Positions 1 to 13,526 of a stretch of DNA of 64,000 bases are shown piece by piece. Made by a program: the position numbers and the translations under genes. The DNA comes from Caprella mutica. Taxonomy: Eukaryota > Arthropoda > Malacostraca > Amphipoda > Caprellidae. The notes under the pieces were generated by a model, which had not been told where the DNA came from, made no database searches, and was given only the letters and a program-made list of their open reading frames with translations. Positions within the stretch are counted from its first letter, which is position 1. Each line of letters starts with the position of its first letter. The stretch spans positions 124,001 through 188,000 of the forward strand of contig CANNZV010001853.1 in assembly GCA_947561585.1 (NCBI GenBank), given 5' to 3'.

Positions 1-694
1 TTCCTGGAACTAAATAAATTGAAGTTCAATAACATTTATTTTTCTTTGTTATTTGAAGCAGACAGGAAGAATTTTAGAATTTATTTTTATGCGATAGAAA
101 CTCCTGTTATATTATATTCTGTAGTCAACATATACAAACGCTATGAATTCCTTTCTAGTTAAAATAATAATTCTATTACAGGTTTATTTGATAACGAGAT
201 AATGAAGTAACTGTGATATATACAGGAGAACTTCTCTATAGTAAATTCTATATAGTGGATGTAGAACCCTGAGTTATACAATTTTTCCGTATAGTGAACA
301 AATTTTCTGTAGTCTGCTAAAAAATGGAAATTTATTTTCTAAAATTTATTTCAATTTTATGGCAGACTAAATGAAATTTGTTCACTGTAAGTGTTGTTTA
401 TTATTCATGACTCTACATTCAGTATAAGAAGAGTAGTCTTGTGGACTAAATACACAATGACTCTCTTACATGTCCCACCCTGTATATCCTATATTTGAAT
501 ATTTTATGAAGATTCAAACAGTGCGAAACTCAGTTATGCTCTACCAATCATAGTTAGGTCTGCACCATGTCATGTAGGCATACATTTTTAATGCGAGTTC
601 GTGTCAGCTTTTTGATGGATGTGAACTATAGTACCCTTCCCATCAAGCTTGTCATTATGGCTAGAAAAAACATTAGTACAGGCAGTTAGTTAAA
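1..694. other. AT-rich spacer, no gene seen
   Basis: No open frame or RNA gene is supported here. The only structure I see is an imperfect inverted repeat at 293-386, annotated separately. Composition is strongly AT-rich, as in the rest of the non-satellite part of the window. Confidence 0.6.
293..386. repeat. MITE-like imperfect inverted repeat
   Basis: The arms 293-317 and 362-386 are imperfect reverse complements, both starting from agtgaacaaatt and ending near agtctgc, and they enclose an AT-rich loop of about 44 bases. This could be a short hairpin transposon remnant. No clear flanking target duplication was found, so the element class is open. Confidence 0.5.
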
Positions 695-1042
695 TTGCGT
701 TATAACATCACAAAAAAGTTAGTGAGGGACCATACAATATGGAACCTCATTGTAAGTTATATGAGTAACACATTTGATAATATACTAAAACAACCACCAA
801 TAGTTGTAAATATAGCTCACAGTGAAGAGTTAAAACAACCACCAATAGTTGTAAATATAGCTCACAGTGAAGAGTTAAAACAACCACCAATAGTTGTAAA
901 TAAAGTGCACAGTGAAGGGTTGAAACAACCACCAATAGTTGTAAATAAAGTGCACAGTGAAGGGTTGAAACAACCACCAACAATTACAAAGAAAATACAC
1001 AGTAAGGAGTTTAAACAACTATTAATATTATCCCCACTGTAA
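695..1042 (+). repeat. 45-bp tandem repeat, open in frame (115 codons)
   Basis: About five copies of a 45-bp unit lie between roughly 787 and 1015. The unit is a multiple of three, so the surrounding frame stays open and would encode a 15-residue repeat beginning LKQPPIVVN and ending HSEE or HSEG. Copies 1-2 and copies 3-4 form two near-identical pairs, and the fifth is more diverged, which suggests stepwise duplication. No known protein family is recognised and no promoter, intron or second exon is evident. It is more likely a short tandem repeat that happens to be open than a gene. Confidence 0.55.
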
Positions 1043-2202
1043 ATCCTAGCAAGTTTATTTATTTCTATTCCTCATCACTTATCTCACCTGGAAGAGCTGG
1101 AATTGCCCAGGTAATTAGAAGTCACAGGCAATGCAAAGGTGAGATTGTGATCCACTCCGCATCGCAGGACAATATTATGTCGACAGAGAGAAAATATTAT
1201 GGCAATAGGGAGCTAGCAAACACTTTTGTTTCCATTTAGTGTAAAATGTTTAATGCTATAGAGTTGTGCTGAGATAATAATATTAGTATTAGCTAATTGA
1301 GACAAGACTTAACACTATGTATTATTGCACACGTATAAGTTTTATGGTTTACAAATTTCAAGAAATCACAACTAATGATTATACACGATATGAAATGGAA
1401 TATAATTCGAATCGCACTGCATGTTCCGATTTATTGAAATTCGAAACATCTTGAATTCTAAGGTATATTCAAAATCGAAAATAAATCGAATTCCTTGGTG
1501 CTTCAGAATAATGTACCAAGAATGATGTTCGAATCTGTTTGATATATTCTAATAATATAAAATTCGGAAATAAATCAAATAATTCTGTGAAATTATTATC
1601 GTAAGCTTTGGCCTAATTTAAATTCCTCATCGTATTTTACAGTAGCTATTATTTATGCTCTGTGTAAGTCGAATTCCTCACAATATTCTAGATTATAATT
1701 TAAGTCCTAACACGAATTCCTCGTCAATTTGCCGTAAGTGTAAATTAATTCCTAGTTGTCATCTCTCCGCACTTCTTACACCATTGTTTGGTGCAAATAA
1801 GAAGAAGAACTAACAGTTAATGTAGGAAGCTAAAATTTCCTCCAAACACTGACTCTAGCGCCTCAAATCCCAAACTGTTTCTTTTACCCACAGACTCTGC
1901 TATATTTTAGCCTCACGATCAGAAATGTCGGTAATTCTGTTGGTAGTTTAGCTAGAGAAGCAATAAAGATAATCTTAGGTATGCATTTGTTCTTTATTGG
2001 AATAGTTTAGTTTAGATAAGCACCAGGTTAAGATCATAGTTTCATATTTCCTGAAATTAAGAAAGAGATGTTTTTGTGAGACATAAAATGGATTAGGTTA
2101 CTTATACTGCATTAAATGAATAGTGGAATTTAATATAGTTTAGAAATATGGTCATATAATATTTATAAAGTATTCAGTTTAAACTTAATTGATAATCAGT
2201 AT
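1043..2202. other. AT-rich spacer, no gene seen
   Basis: No coding frame is supported. Between about 1400 and 1740 variants of cgaattcct recur every few tens of bases, perhaps a very degenerate tandem repeat. The stretch ends at an assembly gap. Confidence 0.5.
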
Positions 2203-2812
2203 NNNNNNNNNNNNNNNNNNNNNNNNNNNNNNNNNNNNNNNNNNNNNNNNNNNNNNNNNNNNNNNNNNNNNNNNNNNNNNNNNNNNNNNNNNNNNNNNNN
2301 NNNNNNNNNNNNNNNNNNNNNNNNNNNNNNNNNNNNNNNNNNNNNNNNNNNNNNNNNNNNNNNNNNNNNNNNNNNNNNNNNNNNNNNNNNNNNNNNNNNN
2401 NNNNNNNNNNNNNNNNNNNNNNNNNNNNNNNNNNNNNNNNNNNNNNNNNNNNNNNNNNNNNNNNNNNNNNNNNNNNNNNNNNNNNNNNNNNNNNNNNNNN
2501 NNNNNNNNNNNNNNNNNNNNNNNNNNNNNNNNNNNNNNNNNNNNNNNNNNNNNNNNNNNNNNNNNNNNNNNNNNNNNNNNNNNNNNNNNNNNNNNNNNNN
2601 NNNNNNNNNNNNNNNNNNNNNNNNNNNNNNNNNNNNNNNNNNNNNNNNNNNNNNNNNNNNNNNNNNNNNNNNNNNNNNNNNNNNNNNNNNNNNNNNNNNN
2701 NNNNNNNNNNNNNNNNNNNNNNNNNNNNNNNNNNNNNNNNNNNNNNNNNNNNNNNNNNNNNNNNNNNNNNNNNNNNNNNNNNNNNNNNNNNNNNNNNNNN
2801 NNNNNNNNNNNN
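2203..2812. other. Assembly gap (610 N)
   Basis: A run of undetermined bases. The apparent open frames across it are artefacts of N. Confidence 0.99.
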
Positions 2813-2959
2813 GCATAACTTCGGGAAAACAAATTTCTGTTAATTATTTGCTAACTATTAGGTGATTTACTGATATTTTTTTTCGAAGGTTATATAGAAA
2901 AGATCAGAAAATAATTTCATTGGAACTTAGTAAATATATGGACGAATTTTTTGTTTCTA

Positions 2960-3090
2960 GGAAAATTCCATTGAGGAAAGATCCACTGCGGAAGATTCCA
3001 CTGTGAAAATTCCACAAAGGAATATTCCACTGAAGAAAATTCCACTGCGGAAAGTTCCACTGGGAAAATTCAACTGAGGAAAATTCGACT
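2960..3090. repeat. Short tandem repeat, gaaaattccactg-type
   Basis: About nine degenerate copies of a 14-18 base motif close to gaaaattccactgagg follow one another. The spacing is irregular and copies differ by one to three bases, as in a decayed minisatellite. It is not related by sequence to the 18-bp satellite that begins at 18110. Confidence 0.6.
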
Positions 3091-4001
3091 GATTTTAAAT
3101 AAATAAATATATTTTACTGCATATTTTCTAGAACAATACTTTAGATATTATCATCTTCATATTATATAAGCTTTTGTAATATTCATAACACTGTTCCTTT
3201 TAAGTGGTTTAATAAAATGTAAGTGAATCTCATTACATAAATTTTCTTAATGTTTATTTTCTTTCTGCATTGCTAAGCTTCTTCTACTTGAGATCAAGAT
3301 AATTCTACTCATAAAAAACTATTGATGAAATTTTATTTTGCCTCTTGTTCCGCAAATCCGATTAAAGTTAAGTTAATTTTCATTTTGAATGTAAGTTCGA
3401 GTTTTAAATAGGGGCAAATAAAATATTTGTTTTTCAAACGATAGTTTGTAACAAAAAGATGATAAGCACAAAGAGTACAATCAGTTTATGTATTAATGAT
3501 GTGGACAAAATCTACAACTTAAACATGTTCCGTCTTAAAATCCACACACTGATCGTGTGAACCGTGAGTCAATTGCCTCGTATTTATATGAAAATAATAT
3601 TTACAATGTAAGCTATGTGCTACATCTCGTAGGAATGTTAATCCGTTTTCGTCTTGATATCCAAGTAGAATGCAAAAAAATAAACTTCAAACTTGTTAAT
3701 TAAACTTTAAACACATCATTTTATTCAAACACATGATAAATGAAATAATGTAGGAATAGAAGTAGGACAAAAATGCTTCACATAATAATTAAAGAACAAA
3801 TTTGCATAGCCTTATTGGTTAAGGACACTTTACTAGTATAATATTGAAAAGAGATAAAAAATTATTTTGAAGAAGTAAACGTTTCATAGCTATCAACTTT
3901 CTGGAACAGTATCACCTGCTCAGCTAAAATAATCATCAAAATATATTATGGACTGCCATTTGGACGGAACAGTACCGTTTTAGAAAATAATGAATACTAC
4001 A
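3091..4001. other. AT-rich spacer, no gene seen
   Basis: No coding frame, RNA gene or clear repeat is supported. The last four bases (3998-4001, TACA) match the four bases after the right terminal inverted repeat of the next element. Confidence 0.5.
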
Positions 4002-4195
4002 TATGAAGGGCCACAAGCCAAAGTCTCTTAACCGCAAAAATCGGGTTGCTCAAGGTAAAGTCTCTTAAGCGCTTAGCACCAGTGAAAACGGTTACAATCT
4101 TGATGTGCTAAGCGCTTAACACTCACGTAAAACGGTTGAAGTTAGCAGCAAACAAGAGTCTCTTAACCGCATCTCATTGCATAGAAAACGGAGCG
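4002..4195 (+). repeat. Left terminal inverted repeat (194 bp)
   Basis: Pairs with 17916-18109. It contains repeated variants of tctcttaaccgc and two copies of a palindromic core, cttaagcgcttag and ctaagcgcttaa, in opposite orientation, so a single strand of the repeat can itself fold. The outermost bases are tatgaagggcc. Beyond gaaaacggagcg (about 4195) the similarity to the other end stops abruptly. Confidence 0.85.
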
Positions 4196-5950
4196 AGGGT
4201 AGACTCAAGTATTAACCTTGTTCTTATTAGGTTCATTATTAGACTCTTCTATTTATATGGAATGTAATAGGTTTCCAATTTTTATAATATAATAGCGGTA
4301 GATATATTGTACTATAAAAACAATAATTTTTAGAGGCCTGCAATAATTACTTCAAATCACTTAGGTGATGAAGAATAAAATAAATCACGTAATTTATGTT
4401 GACATGATGTAGTAAATTATAGCAGATCATTTTAATTTCGATTTCACGAAAGCTGTTTCTTTAAGCTGCTAATTAATTTATAAGCACTTCTTAACATCTT
4501 TATTTGACTAAACTTTAAATTACATTTTCATTCTCTGTTGCTCAATATGCAAGTCTTTGATTATCTTGTTTTTAATAAAGTAATATATTTAAATAATTGT
4601 TAACATTGCATTATACTTTCAATCACACAATATCAGGAGAGGTTAGTTGAATTAAATGTTTAGTAGAATGATGGTAGTGAACATAAATATATTTTTAATC
4701 TATAGTAGTCGGTTCCAATCTAGTCATTTGCTTTAGTAATTTACAAATAACTTCAAAACAATAACACTCACAAATTATCTGTACTGCACAGAAAAAAAAC
4801 TGCATTTGTATTGATTATTTAACAGTGGACAAATTTCACATTTCCAAAAATAAACTTTACTAATTATAATGTATATATTTTAGGATTGGTGTGGGTAAAC
4901 TACAGATTGGTAAATAACAAAAACAGTGATTTGGGAATTTAACATCCTGCGGACACTTTCCCTCCAAGCAAATCTTTTTATTGCTTTAATCAATGAAGCT
5001 GATGCTTCTCATCATCTTACTGCAAACCGCATGGAATTTGATAGCATATTTTTGTTATTTTTATAATAAAAACTCTACAATACCTATTTTACTTCACTTA
5101 CTAATTTTAGGTCTGAAGAAAAAGAATGAACACCATTTGTTTTGATTGTCAACTAGGCATACTATAACCATTTATAATTCGTGTAAAGGTATGCAATTGG
5201 ATAAACTTATTATAGGAACGTTTATATACTTTAGGAAACAAGTTATATGTTAATTAAACAAAAGCTGAAAACTTTGTTCGGCTTTGTTTGTTCATAAATT
5301 TAAAAACAAAACAAGGGGGTACAATCTTCTTTCTCAGCGTCAAGTTAGTGATTCACTCTATTGTTGCTCACAGAGTATCAAAAACGTTATAACCAAATAA
5401 TATAAATATACTGAGTCTAATTGTATGCGGTTTGCAGAATGATGATCATAGACCTTAGTTCTATATTATTATGTAATGATAGAAGTAATAAATCTGGCGG
5501 TATTCATACAGATATTACTTTTATTAGTATCGACAATACTATACTAACTATAATTAATATATTTTAAATTTCATGAAGGAAAATAATACAAATAATGGAG
5601 TTTCGCATGAGAACATTCCAAATGAAAAAAAAAATAGAATATATACTTACAATTACGAACCAAATACACGAAGGTAAGATGATCCAAATAATTGATGCTG
5701 TACTTCTAATTATCAATACTGTATGTAGCTACTCTAAATAATGAAAAATGTAAATTAAGAGTAATACCATAAGTTAACTGTTATCAACTAGACTAGTATT
5801 GTGCTGAAGAGACACCAATCAATGTAATAAATTTATATTAGTAGGGGATTTAACGTCTGTTTCGGAACAAAATGCCATATCACTAAAGTCAAAAGAAAAT
5901 TAAATACAAAGGACTGGAAACATAAGTGGAGAAGGAAAGTGGTTACATGA
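4196..5950. other. Element interior, no gene seen
   Basis: AT-rich sequence with no supported coding frame or RNA gene. Confidence 0.5.
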
Positions 5951-5979
5951 GCAGTGATACAAACAACTGTTATTACAAA

Positions 5980-6860
5980 GCTTATGGATGCAGAAAAGCT
6001 CCTCTGTCACTTACAAAGGAATGTGATGAAAGACACAAGCACCGGTAACTGCACTCACGGATAGAAGAGGTGATAGTAAATGAAGCCTACGAGCCTACCA
6101 AACACAAAATCTAAGAGGAAAATGAAGAGGTGATAGTAAATGAAGCCTACGAGACTACCTAACACAAAATCTAAGACCTCGTAGTTGAAGAGCATAACCC
6201 TAGCGCTATCCTCTAAAACTGCAAGTAGCGCTATCCTCTAAAACTGCAAGTAGCGTTAAAATATGAAAAACAATCTATAAACCACATTACAACAGTTTGG
6301 GTCCAAATGGAAGGCACCCCCCTTCTCTTCCATTCACCACAGACAGTTTCAGAATAGAACCTCTGGCAGCTTGATATAATCAAATGATCATAGTTAATTT
6401 TTAAGGAGAAAAAGACAGATTGACAGAGCTAGAAATTTATCATCATTTAATGATCAGCTTTATTATTTTTAAAAGGAGGATTTGACCTCTGCTTCGACTC
6501 TGAGAAACATTCAGAAAATAAAGTGGCTCCATTAACAATGTTACCTATCACCAGTCTAGTGACAATGCACTTGGATGGAGAAAAGCTTGTTTCATAGAAG
6601 TATTAAAGTTTCACACCAAGAAATGTGACTGAAAGGGACACAAGCACCGGTGGCTGTACATATGGATGGAAAAGGAAACGAAAATGTGATACTAATCGAA
6701 GTCTACCTAAAAAAATTAACATCGTAATTGAAGATCATAACCCTAGCGCTATTCTCTAAAACTGCAAGTAGCGTTAAAAAATGATGAACATAGAAATCCA
6801 AAACACTTTGGAACCCAAGCGAGGCATCTCCCTTTTTCTTCCATTAACCATCGACAGCTT
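5980..6860. repeat. Diverged direct duplication (about 5980-6320 and 6570-6860)
   Basis: Both halves contain, in the same order, gacacaagcaccggt, a segment ending in tctaaaactgcaagtagcg, and a segment with cttccatt and cagtttc or cagcttc. In the first half two further local duplications are visible: agaggtgatagtaaatgaag twice near 6067 and 6127, and ctctaaaactgcaagtagcg twice near 6210 and 6235. A related inverted fragment, aacgctacttgcag, occurs near 14674. No coding potential is apparent. Confidence 0.6.
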
Positions 6861-6869
6861 CAAGACGGA

Positions 6870-9094
6870 GCTCCTGGGGTCAATTGAAGAGGTACCTAAA
6901 ATGAGTATGGATGCAATATTGATAATTTAATAATGATACAAAAAATAAAAAACATGCTATTAAGATTCTATATTTGTTGTAAAATTCCGATAGCTAGTTA
7001 TAAATAGCAGCTAGTTACATTTTTTGATCAATTATATAGCTATTTTGAATGCAATAAATTAGATAGATATTTATTGTATTTTTGATATAGCTAATGCATA
7101 TAGCATATTTATTTAAATTTGAGATCTTACTTCAAAATTTTAAATACTTCTAATTTTACATTCAATATTAGAGAATACAGCTAATTTTAATTATTAAGCT
7201 CATTTGTTACCAAAGCATGATCTTGGACCAATCGCTTTAGAATTAGTTAATCATATATATAACTCATTAAACAATTAACTTTAAATTACATCTACATGAG
7301 ATCAATATGATGATGACTTACAATTAGGAGCATCTACTCAAACTACACATGTATGTATGCAGTGGCAGTACTGATGTTTGAAGGCATAGCAGAGCTATCA
7401 TGGGACAGTTGCACACCTGTAAAATAAAATACATTCATTAAAAGGTCATAAAACTAAAAAGTTAGATGCATTAGAAAGTAGCAAATTCAGTTCGGAAAAA
7501 AATATTTGGATAACAGTTACCTAACTGTGGTGATCTTACATAATTTTTATCTTTTAAAAAATTTGCAAGGGAGCTCTCTGATTAAGTTTGTGATATATCT
7601 AATTCTAATACAATCTTTAAAATAGATTTGTTCTGCTCTGTTATATAAAAATCATTTTGGATGAAAAGAGGATGGTACTTTATACTGAATATTATTTTTC
7701 GCATCAAATTAGCTACCGAGTTTAAACTCACTACACATTTCCCAGTAGCTAGATATTGTTTTCCATCTTCACTTTTATCAAGATAATTAAGAACTTTCTT
7801 TGCTATATTTAGATTAATTGTAATGACAAAATAGAACTACTTTGGCAATAGAATAACATTTTACGACATTGGTTAGATAATTAGATTTGACTCGATTTAC
7901 AAAAAAATGTTCATAATTTATTTGTGAGATAACTTAGCTGCAATCATTTGACAAATATTAAACACAAAATTCTCATTCAAAGAGATTAAAAAAAAAAGAT
8001 TCAAAATATTCAATTTTTGAACATTTTTAGGAGAAAAATCATTGTTAATATCAATTAGCCAACTTCAGACACATTATTATGTAGTTATGGTACTTTAATT
8101 ATCTATAGCTACCTTCAACATATATATACAGTGAAAAGTCTACTCACATAGCAAATCAAGATGACACTACAAGTTATCCAAGGGTGAAGTATCAGGAGAT
8201 GTCCTTTCCCAAGTCTTTATAGATTTATCTGAAAGGAACAATTGTTTAGAAATTTTGTTAATCATATTACTGATAAGAAAATTTAACTGTTTATGACACA
8301 CAACACACAGCATATTGATAAATTATAGCTACTGTATTTAATTATCAATACATAAAATTTAAAATATTTTCAACAGGTTGCATAATCATAAGATTCCTTC
8401 TTTAAATGGTTTCAAAGTTTTTGTTCTCTAAGTTGACCTTTATTATCAACTGTCCTATTCTTAAGCCAAAAATGAGTAGCTTTTCAGAATATTTTTATAC
8501 CAATAACTTGCCTACCAATAAGTAGCTACACTAAAAATCGTATCATTATGGCCCATTGCCGCCATAACCAAAAAACAAAAAAGGAGTTTCAAGTTTATGA
8601 ATATAAGCTAAATAATTGTTTAGTAGTCATATTTTCTATTTCATTTTCCAAATATTTTAATTCATAGTTGAAATTTAAAAACAACTTTTTTGATAACAGT
8701 AGCCAATGCAAAATATTTTCAAGTTTGAATGAAATCACTATCTTTAGACAGATAAACCAATCACACATTTATAGACAATAACTTGTTAAATTTAGCGTCG
8801 GAATAATATCACTGCGATTATTTACCCCACAAGTGCGATGCAATTACCCTAATTCTTAGTAAATGTATGCTGTTAAATGATTAACCATCAGAGATACAAG
8901 ATTGAAAATAGGTACACATCATTATCGAAATGATATCTTAGGATGGTATAAGTATGGAGTTTCTTCCTGAATTGGTTCTTATGTTAGATCAAAGTTTGCA
9001 GGAAAGTGAGATGGAATAGTAGAATACCCTAGACGATGATAGGATTCAGTGAAAAATGATTAAATTGGAATTATAAGTAGCTACTTTACTTGCT
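6870..9094. other. Element interior, no gene seen
   Basis: AT-rich, with frequent tagctac words but no supported gene or clear repeat. Confidence 0.45.
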
Positions 9095-9328
9095 TTGATG
9101 CTCTCAATAGGTAAGACTGTTATTATGTACATGAATAAACAAATTAACTCTTTAGCTGAGGATTTTCAAATTCATTTCAATGTTAGAATGGAGAGAAATT
9201 CTTTAGCAATGTCAAATATATATATTTTTGAAAATGAAAATACTGGACTTATTAAGCATTTTGCTCATAATTATACTTCAATTAGTAATATGGATCGAAG
9301 TTTGGTACTCCAGTTCTATCCAAATTAA
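9095..9328 (+). CDS. Unrecognised small open frame (77 aa)
   Basis: A 77-codon frame from ATG with mixed composition, not simple repeat. I recognise no domain, signal peptide or membrane segment. It sits alone inside the large terminal-inverted-repeat element with no obvious splice-linked neighbour. It could be a fragment of a decayed element protein or a chance frame. AT-rich DNA yields frames of this length rarely but not exceptionally. Confidence 0.2.
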   Translation: MMLSIGKTVIMYMNKQINSLAEDFQIHFNVRMERNSLAMSNIYIFENENTGLIKHFAHNYTSISNMDRSLVLQFYPN

Positions 9329-11836
9329 ATTGGCTATTTAACTAACAATATAGGTTTTACTGTAAGCATGTTAAGATACCTAAACTCATCATTCTTATCT
9401 CACCCAAACTTATAAAGTATGCTATGTAATATCTCATCAATATTTGATACACCAAAATAAAAAATTATTTTAAAAAATCTGTAATATACTGGGTGGCACG
9501 AAAGAAATAAAACCCATTTTCAAATTTTACTCATTACTCATCAAGATTTTGGCTACAAGTTACAAGCCATGACCCCACTTTGAAAAATTCTGCTGACCAA
9601 CAAATGAATTTTGGAGGATAAATACTTAGTTTTATAAAATTTGCATCAATTCAATCATAATATTTGAAATCTGTAAAACTTCGGAGTTAGGTAATCAATT
9701 CATCAGTAAAGTCCTAATTTTCAAAAGTGGGTCTCAACACTCCATTCCCAATTTAAATATTTCCATCTGTGGAGCAAATACTGCCTATTTGCCTAAGTAG
9801 GCTGTTATGCAGTGGTGTGAGCACTATTGGCTGGTAGCTATTTCCAGCCATATTTTATTGTATTTTGAACTTTTTGCAAGACACTGACAAACAGCACCAT
9901 AGATTATTTTCTAGTAGCCAATACTTCAACAACATACTACTTAGGTATGTTCTACTTAAAAAAGAATATCATTATTAATCTAATCACTGTAATCTAGATT
10001 TTACAATTAAAATAATAATTTACCTAATACATACAAATAACAGATTCAGACATACTTCAAAAAGTCAATAATCAATAGTTTGGAGTGTTAATTCTCCCAA
10101 TTATGTTGGTTTTATTTTTTGTACTTAAGTATTTTTATTTTAGGGTGTAGCTACTCTAAGCTTAATATTTTAATAAACTAAAATTAATGGAAACTTCATA
10201 ATAAAGAGTATTTAGTTTGTAAAATTAATTTGTTGGCCTAAATAATTTTTGATAGTGGTTTTCGGACTATTATTTATAGCAATATTTGCTTAGAAGAATT
10301 AGTTCAAATTTTAGCACAAATAAATATTTTGAAATTAAATGTTGAATTATCAATATAACAACAAACTTTTGGACATAACCCAGTATGTAATTGGTCCACA
10401 AGAACCCACTTGCATTTTCAAAAAGCTAAAAAAAAATCCAATAGCTTATTTCCAATTTAATTAATAGTAAACATTAATTAATGATAAACATAAGCATTAA
10501 TAGTAAGCATAAGAATTAATAGCTGGAAATCCACCGACGTTGCTGGAATATTATTTTCAAAAGGGAAAAACTATATTTAACTGTGAAAGAAACAAAAAAG
10601 TGACTAGGTAAGTAGCTAGGTTAAAACTTAAAAGTAAATAATAACTAGTATCCTTTGGCTACACTGCAAGAACTGGTAAAGTGTTCAAGAAATCCTCTAG
10701 TTTGCTTTCTGTTCTCAGTAAATTGTAAAATACATGTAAATATAAGAAAATTAAACATTGTAAGTACAGAAAATGTTAAAAAATTCCCATGCTATCATAC
10801 TCTTGGTCTATGTAGTAAGTAATCAACTTTAGCTAATGCCCATCAGTCTTAACTATTCTTCAAAGGCTGGAGAAAAGACCAAGATATTATGGTAACAAGT
10901 TGATAGATTCTGCCCACATCTCAGTCTGCAATATATAGGACATTCTCAACATTTCCTGTGACAACAATCCTTGATATGAATTAATAATCATATCCCCCTA
11001 TACTAATTATATTTAGCTACATGTATTTTTACTATTTTACATTATCAAGTCGAGAACAAATAGCAAATTAAGAGGTAAAGATTTCTTGGAGAACAGTTTA
11101 CCAGTTCGTACAGTATGGGAATCTGCCAAGACAGGCCATTAGAGAACTATAAAGTGTTCAAAAATAAATCCTCTATTTAGGCTTCTGTTCTCAGTAAACT
11201 ACATGTAAATATAGTAGAAAATTAGAGATTGTTCACACAGAATTTCAGAAAATCTTAAAAATGTCCCATTTTCTGCTAACTGACTGGGAATCTGCTGATA
11301 AGCTGAGCTTAATAGCATGAGCTCAACTTCACATCAAATTAAAATATCTGAAAGTCAGGAGACCCTGAAGTCACTGAAAGAAGCTACATTATGCAGAATG
11401 GGCTAGGATATCTGAAATTTTTGAGTTATAAATAACAGCCTTAACTCTGCTTAGATATTGATAATAGCTGTATTAGGTACATAAATTAAATTTATAATAC
11501 AAAGTTGTTTTTACAAAATTACAGATAGTGCCTAGAAACCTACCTATATAATTTAGCTACACTATGAATATTTAATAATGAAACAAGAAACAGATAATTG
11601 GATACTACTCATCCTGAGTCATCCAGTCTGCAAAGCGCATTCATATCCCCGAAGACCTTTGGAGACAAATTTTGAGGGAAAATAATTAATTTTCCTAATC
11701 AATTCCAATGTTTACATGTATTTGTGTTTTTATTGGAGACATTTTGCAAAGTCTGGTCATTTTGGAGACAGATTTGAAAATCTATGAGACAGATTTACCA
11801 CACTTTACAGACTGGTTACTCATACACTCATACTAG
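9329..11836. other. Element interior with scattered short repeats
   Basis: No gene is supported. A diverged copy of the repeat found at 16275-16500 lies near 10385-10580, sharing ttggtccacaa and ggaaatccaccgacgttgctgg. A copy of the ggagacaaatttt-type repeat lies near 11640-11830. Confidence 0.45.
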
Positions 11837-11844
11837 GTCCTACC
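11837..11844. repeat. P-element target-site duplication, left
   Basis: gtcctacc, identical to 15244-15251. Eight bases is the duplication length of P elements. Confidence 0.85.
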
Positions 11845-11999
11845 CATGAATTAAATAGTTATAAGGATACTCGCACTCGACAGAAATACCGAGAAAGAAA
11901 AAGAAGGTGACGTCACATGGAATACGAATTCAGATTTCAAGGTTCTTGCATTGTTTACTTTGAGTCTATATCTAAGTTCTAACTAGGTAGTCAGCTGTA

Positions 12000-12370
12000 A
12001 TGCCTATTCAATGCAGTGTATTTGATTGTTTTCAATGAGAAAGTAAACAGTCTAGGTAGTGTTAATTTTTTAGATTTCCAAAAGATATTGAGCTAAAGAG
12101 ACAATGGATAGCGAAGTGTCGACGCAGTGACAAAGTACCTAAATACATATAATGCTCGTGTAGTATGCTCTATTCATTTTGAACCAGAGAATTTAAACGA
12201 AATTTAAAGTATGAACTTGTAAATATCCCTGTGCCTGCCCAACTAAAATCAATTGAAGAAGATGCAGTTCCTACCTTGCTCATACCTTCAGGCTTCAGCA
12301 TCTCTTCCCTCATCTGTCACTCAAAATGCTGGTCTTGCTCCTCCACATTCCATGATTCCTACACTAAACT
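12000..12370 (+). pseudogene. THAP-domain exon of P-type transposase (broken)
   Basis: A frame from ATG at 12000 begins MPIQCSVFDC, giving the C-X4-C of a THAP zinc finger. FRFPKD and a following conserved tryptophan (RQWIAK) come next. A shift of frame then brings in VVCSIHFEPE, the C-X2-H of the same finger, and further on EDAVPTLLIP, a motif common after THAP domains. THAP fingers bind transposon ends in P-type transposases. TGA, TAG and TAA codons lie between the CxxxxC and the FPKD motif, and there is at least one frameshift before VVCSIHF, so this copy is not translatable as a simple exon unless unseen splicing removes them. A donor-like ttt|gtgagt ends the region at about 12370. Confidence 0.75.
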
Positions 12371-13441
12371 TTGTGAGTTTAAGTTGCCATTATGATTGTA
12401 TTATGTATATAAGTATAACTTAGGTACCTAAATTAAATTCCCATTCTAGGCTAGGTACCTTAGGTACCTACTCTATAGTTCCAGACTGCATAATATGGAA
12501 CATTTCCCCAAGACTCTGTCCTCTGAGACAAATCTGAGCCCACTTTTAGAAATTTGAGATCTTGGAGAGAGTTTTTGAATTAAATCCTATGTTACCATTA
12601 ATTTAGCTGAGGGAGATTTTGAATTAAATCCTATGTTTCCAATAATTTAGCTGTCCCTGATTCTGAATCAGCTGCCGAGAGTCTGAAAGTAGGTAATTCT
12701 ATATCAATTTAAGTCTCTGAGAGTCAGGATGTCTTATGCAGAGTGGCCTTTACCTATCTAGTCAGAAATTCTGAATATGATTGGAGCCTGGACTAAGTAA
12801 TAAAGTACGGTACCTAATACCCAAGTAAAAGAGTGTGGCTCTCAGACTCTCCATTTCTCTCACAAGCTCCAAAAATAACCAATTTTTCTCTTAAATGGGC
12901 AATTATTGAAAAATACTCTTCAAATTAACATTACAACATAGGAGATAATTAGATATTTCAGATTTCTCTCCATGAGGAGTTGAAAGACTCAAAAACACTG
13001 CCCTTTTCTCTCCATTCAAATGGCAAGAAAGGTCATGCTTTATTACTTGTGAAGTTGTGGTAATAAATTGGCTAGTCCAGACTGACAGACTCCAGAGTCC
13101 TCTTTTGGGACTCTCTCTATTATTGGATGGCTAGTTTTTCTTAATTTTCTCCTATGTTTTTCAGGTATATTAAAAAATGTAACCTTGTTTGATGTTGCCA
13201 TCATGTTTGTAGTTTTGTACATAGCTATATACTAAATTAGATTCTAGTCTCTAGGCTAGTCAAAGATGCATCATTTGCCTTAGAAGTTTTTTTATTCATT
13301 TTTACTTCCAATCTTCTGTTTGTCTATCTTGCCTTGTGTAGTCCTTATTAAATTGTAATATGTATTCATCAGATTCAAATTTCTTTATTTATCAGATATA
13401 GCTACCTATTCATCATAACTAATTAAATCTCTTTTCTTACA

Positions 13442-13526
13442 GGTTCTGCTCTCTAGCTGGAGGATAGACACAAGTGCAGATCAAACAGGAAAGTGGTGGA
13501 AGATTTGACTGCTTCACAACCACCAG
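13442..13526 (+). other. Possible internal exon of the P-element gene
   Basis: A segment of about 85 bases lies between an acceptor-like tcttttcttacag and a donor-like caccag|gtagct. I cannot show conserved protein sequence in it, so the call rests on splice-site context within the P element. Confidence 0.3.

Noticed and set aside
2185..2832. Open frames of about 200 codons
   Set aside because: They consist of undetermined bases in the assembly gap.
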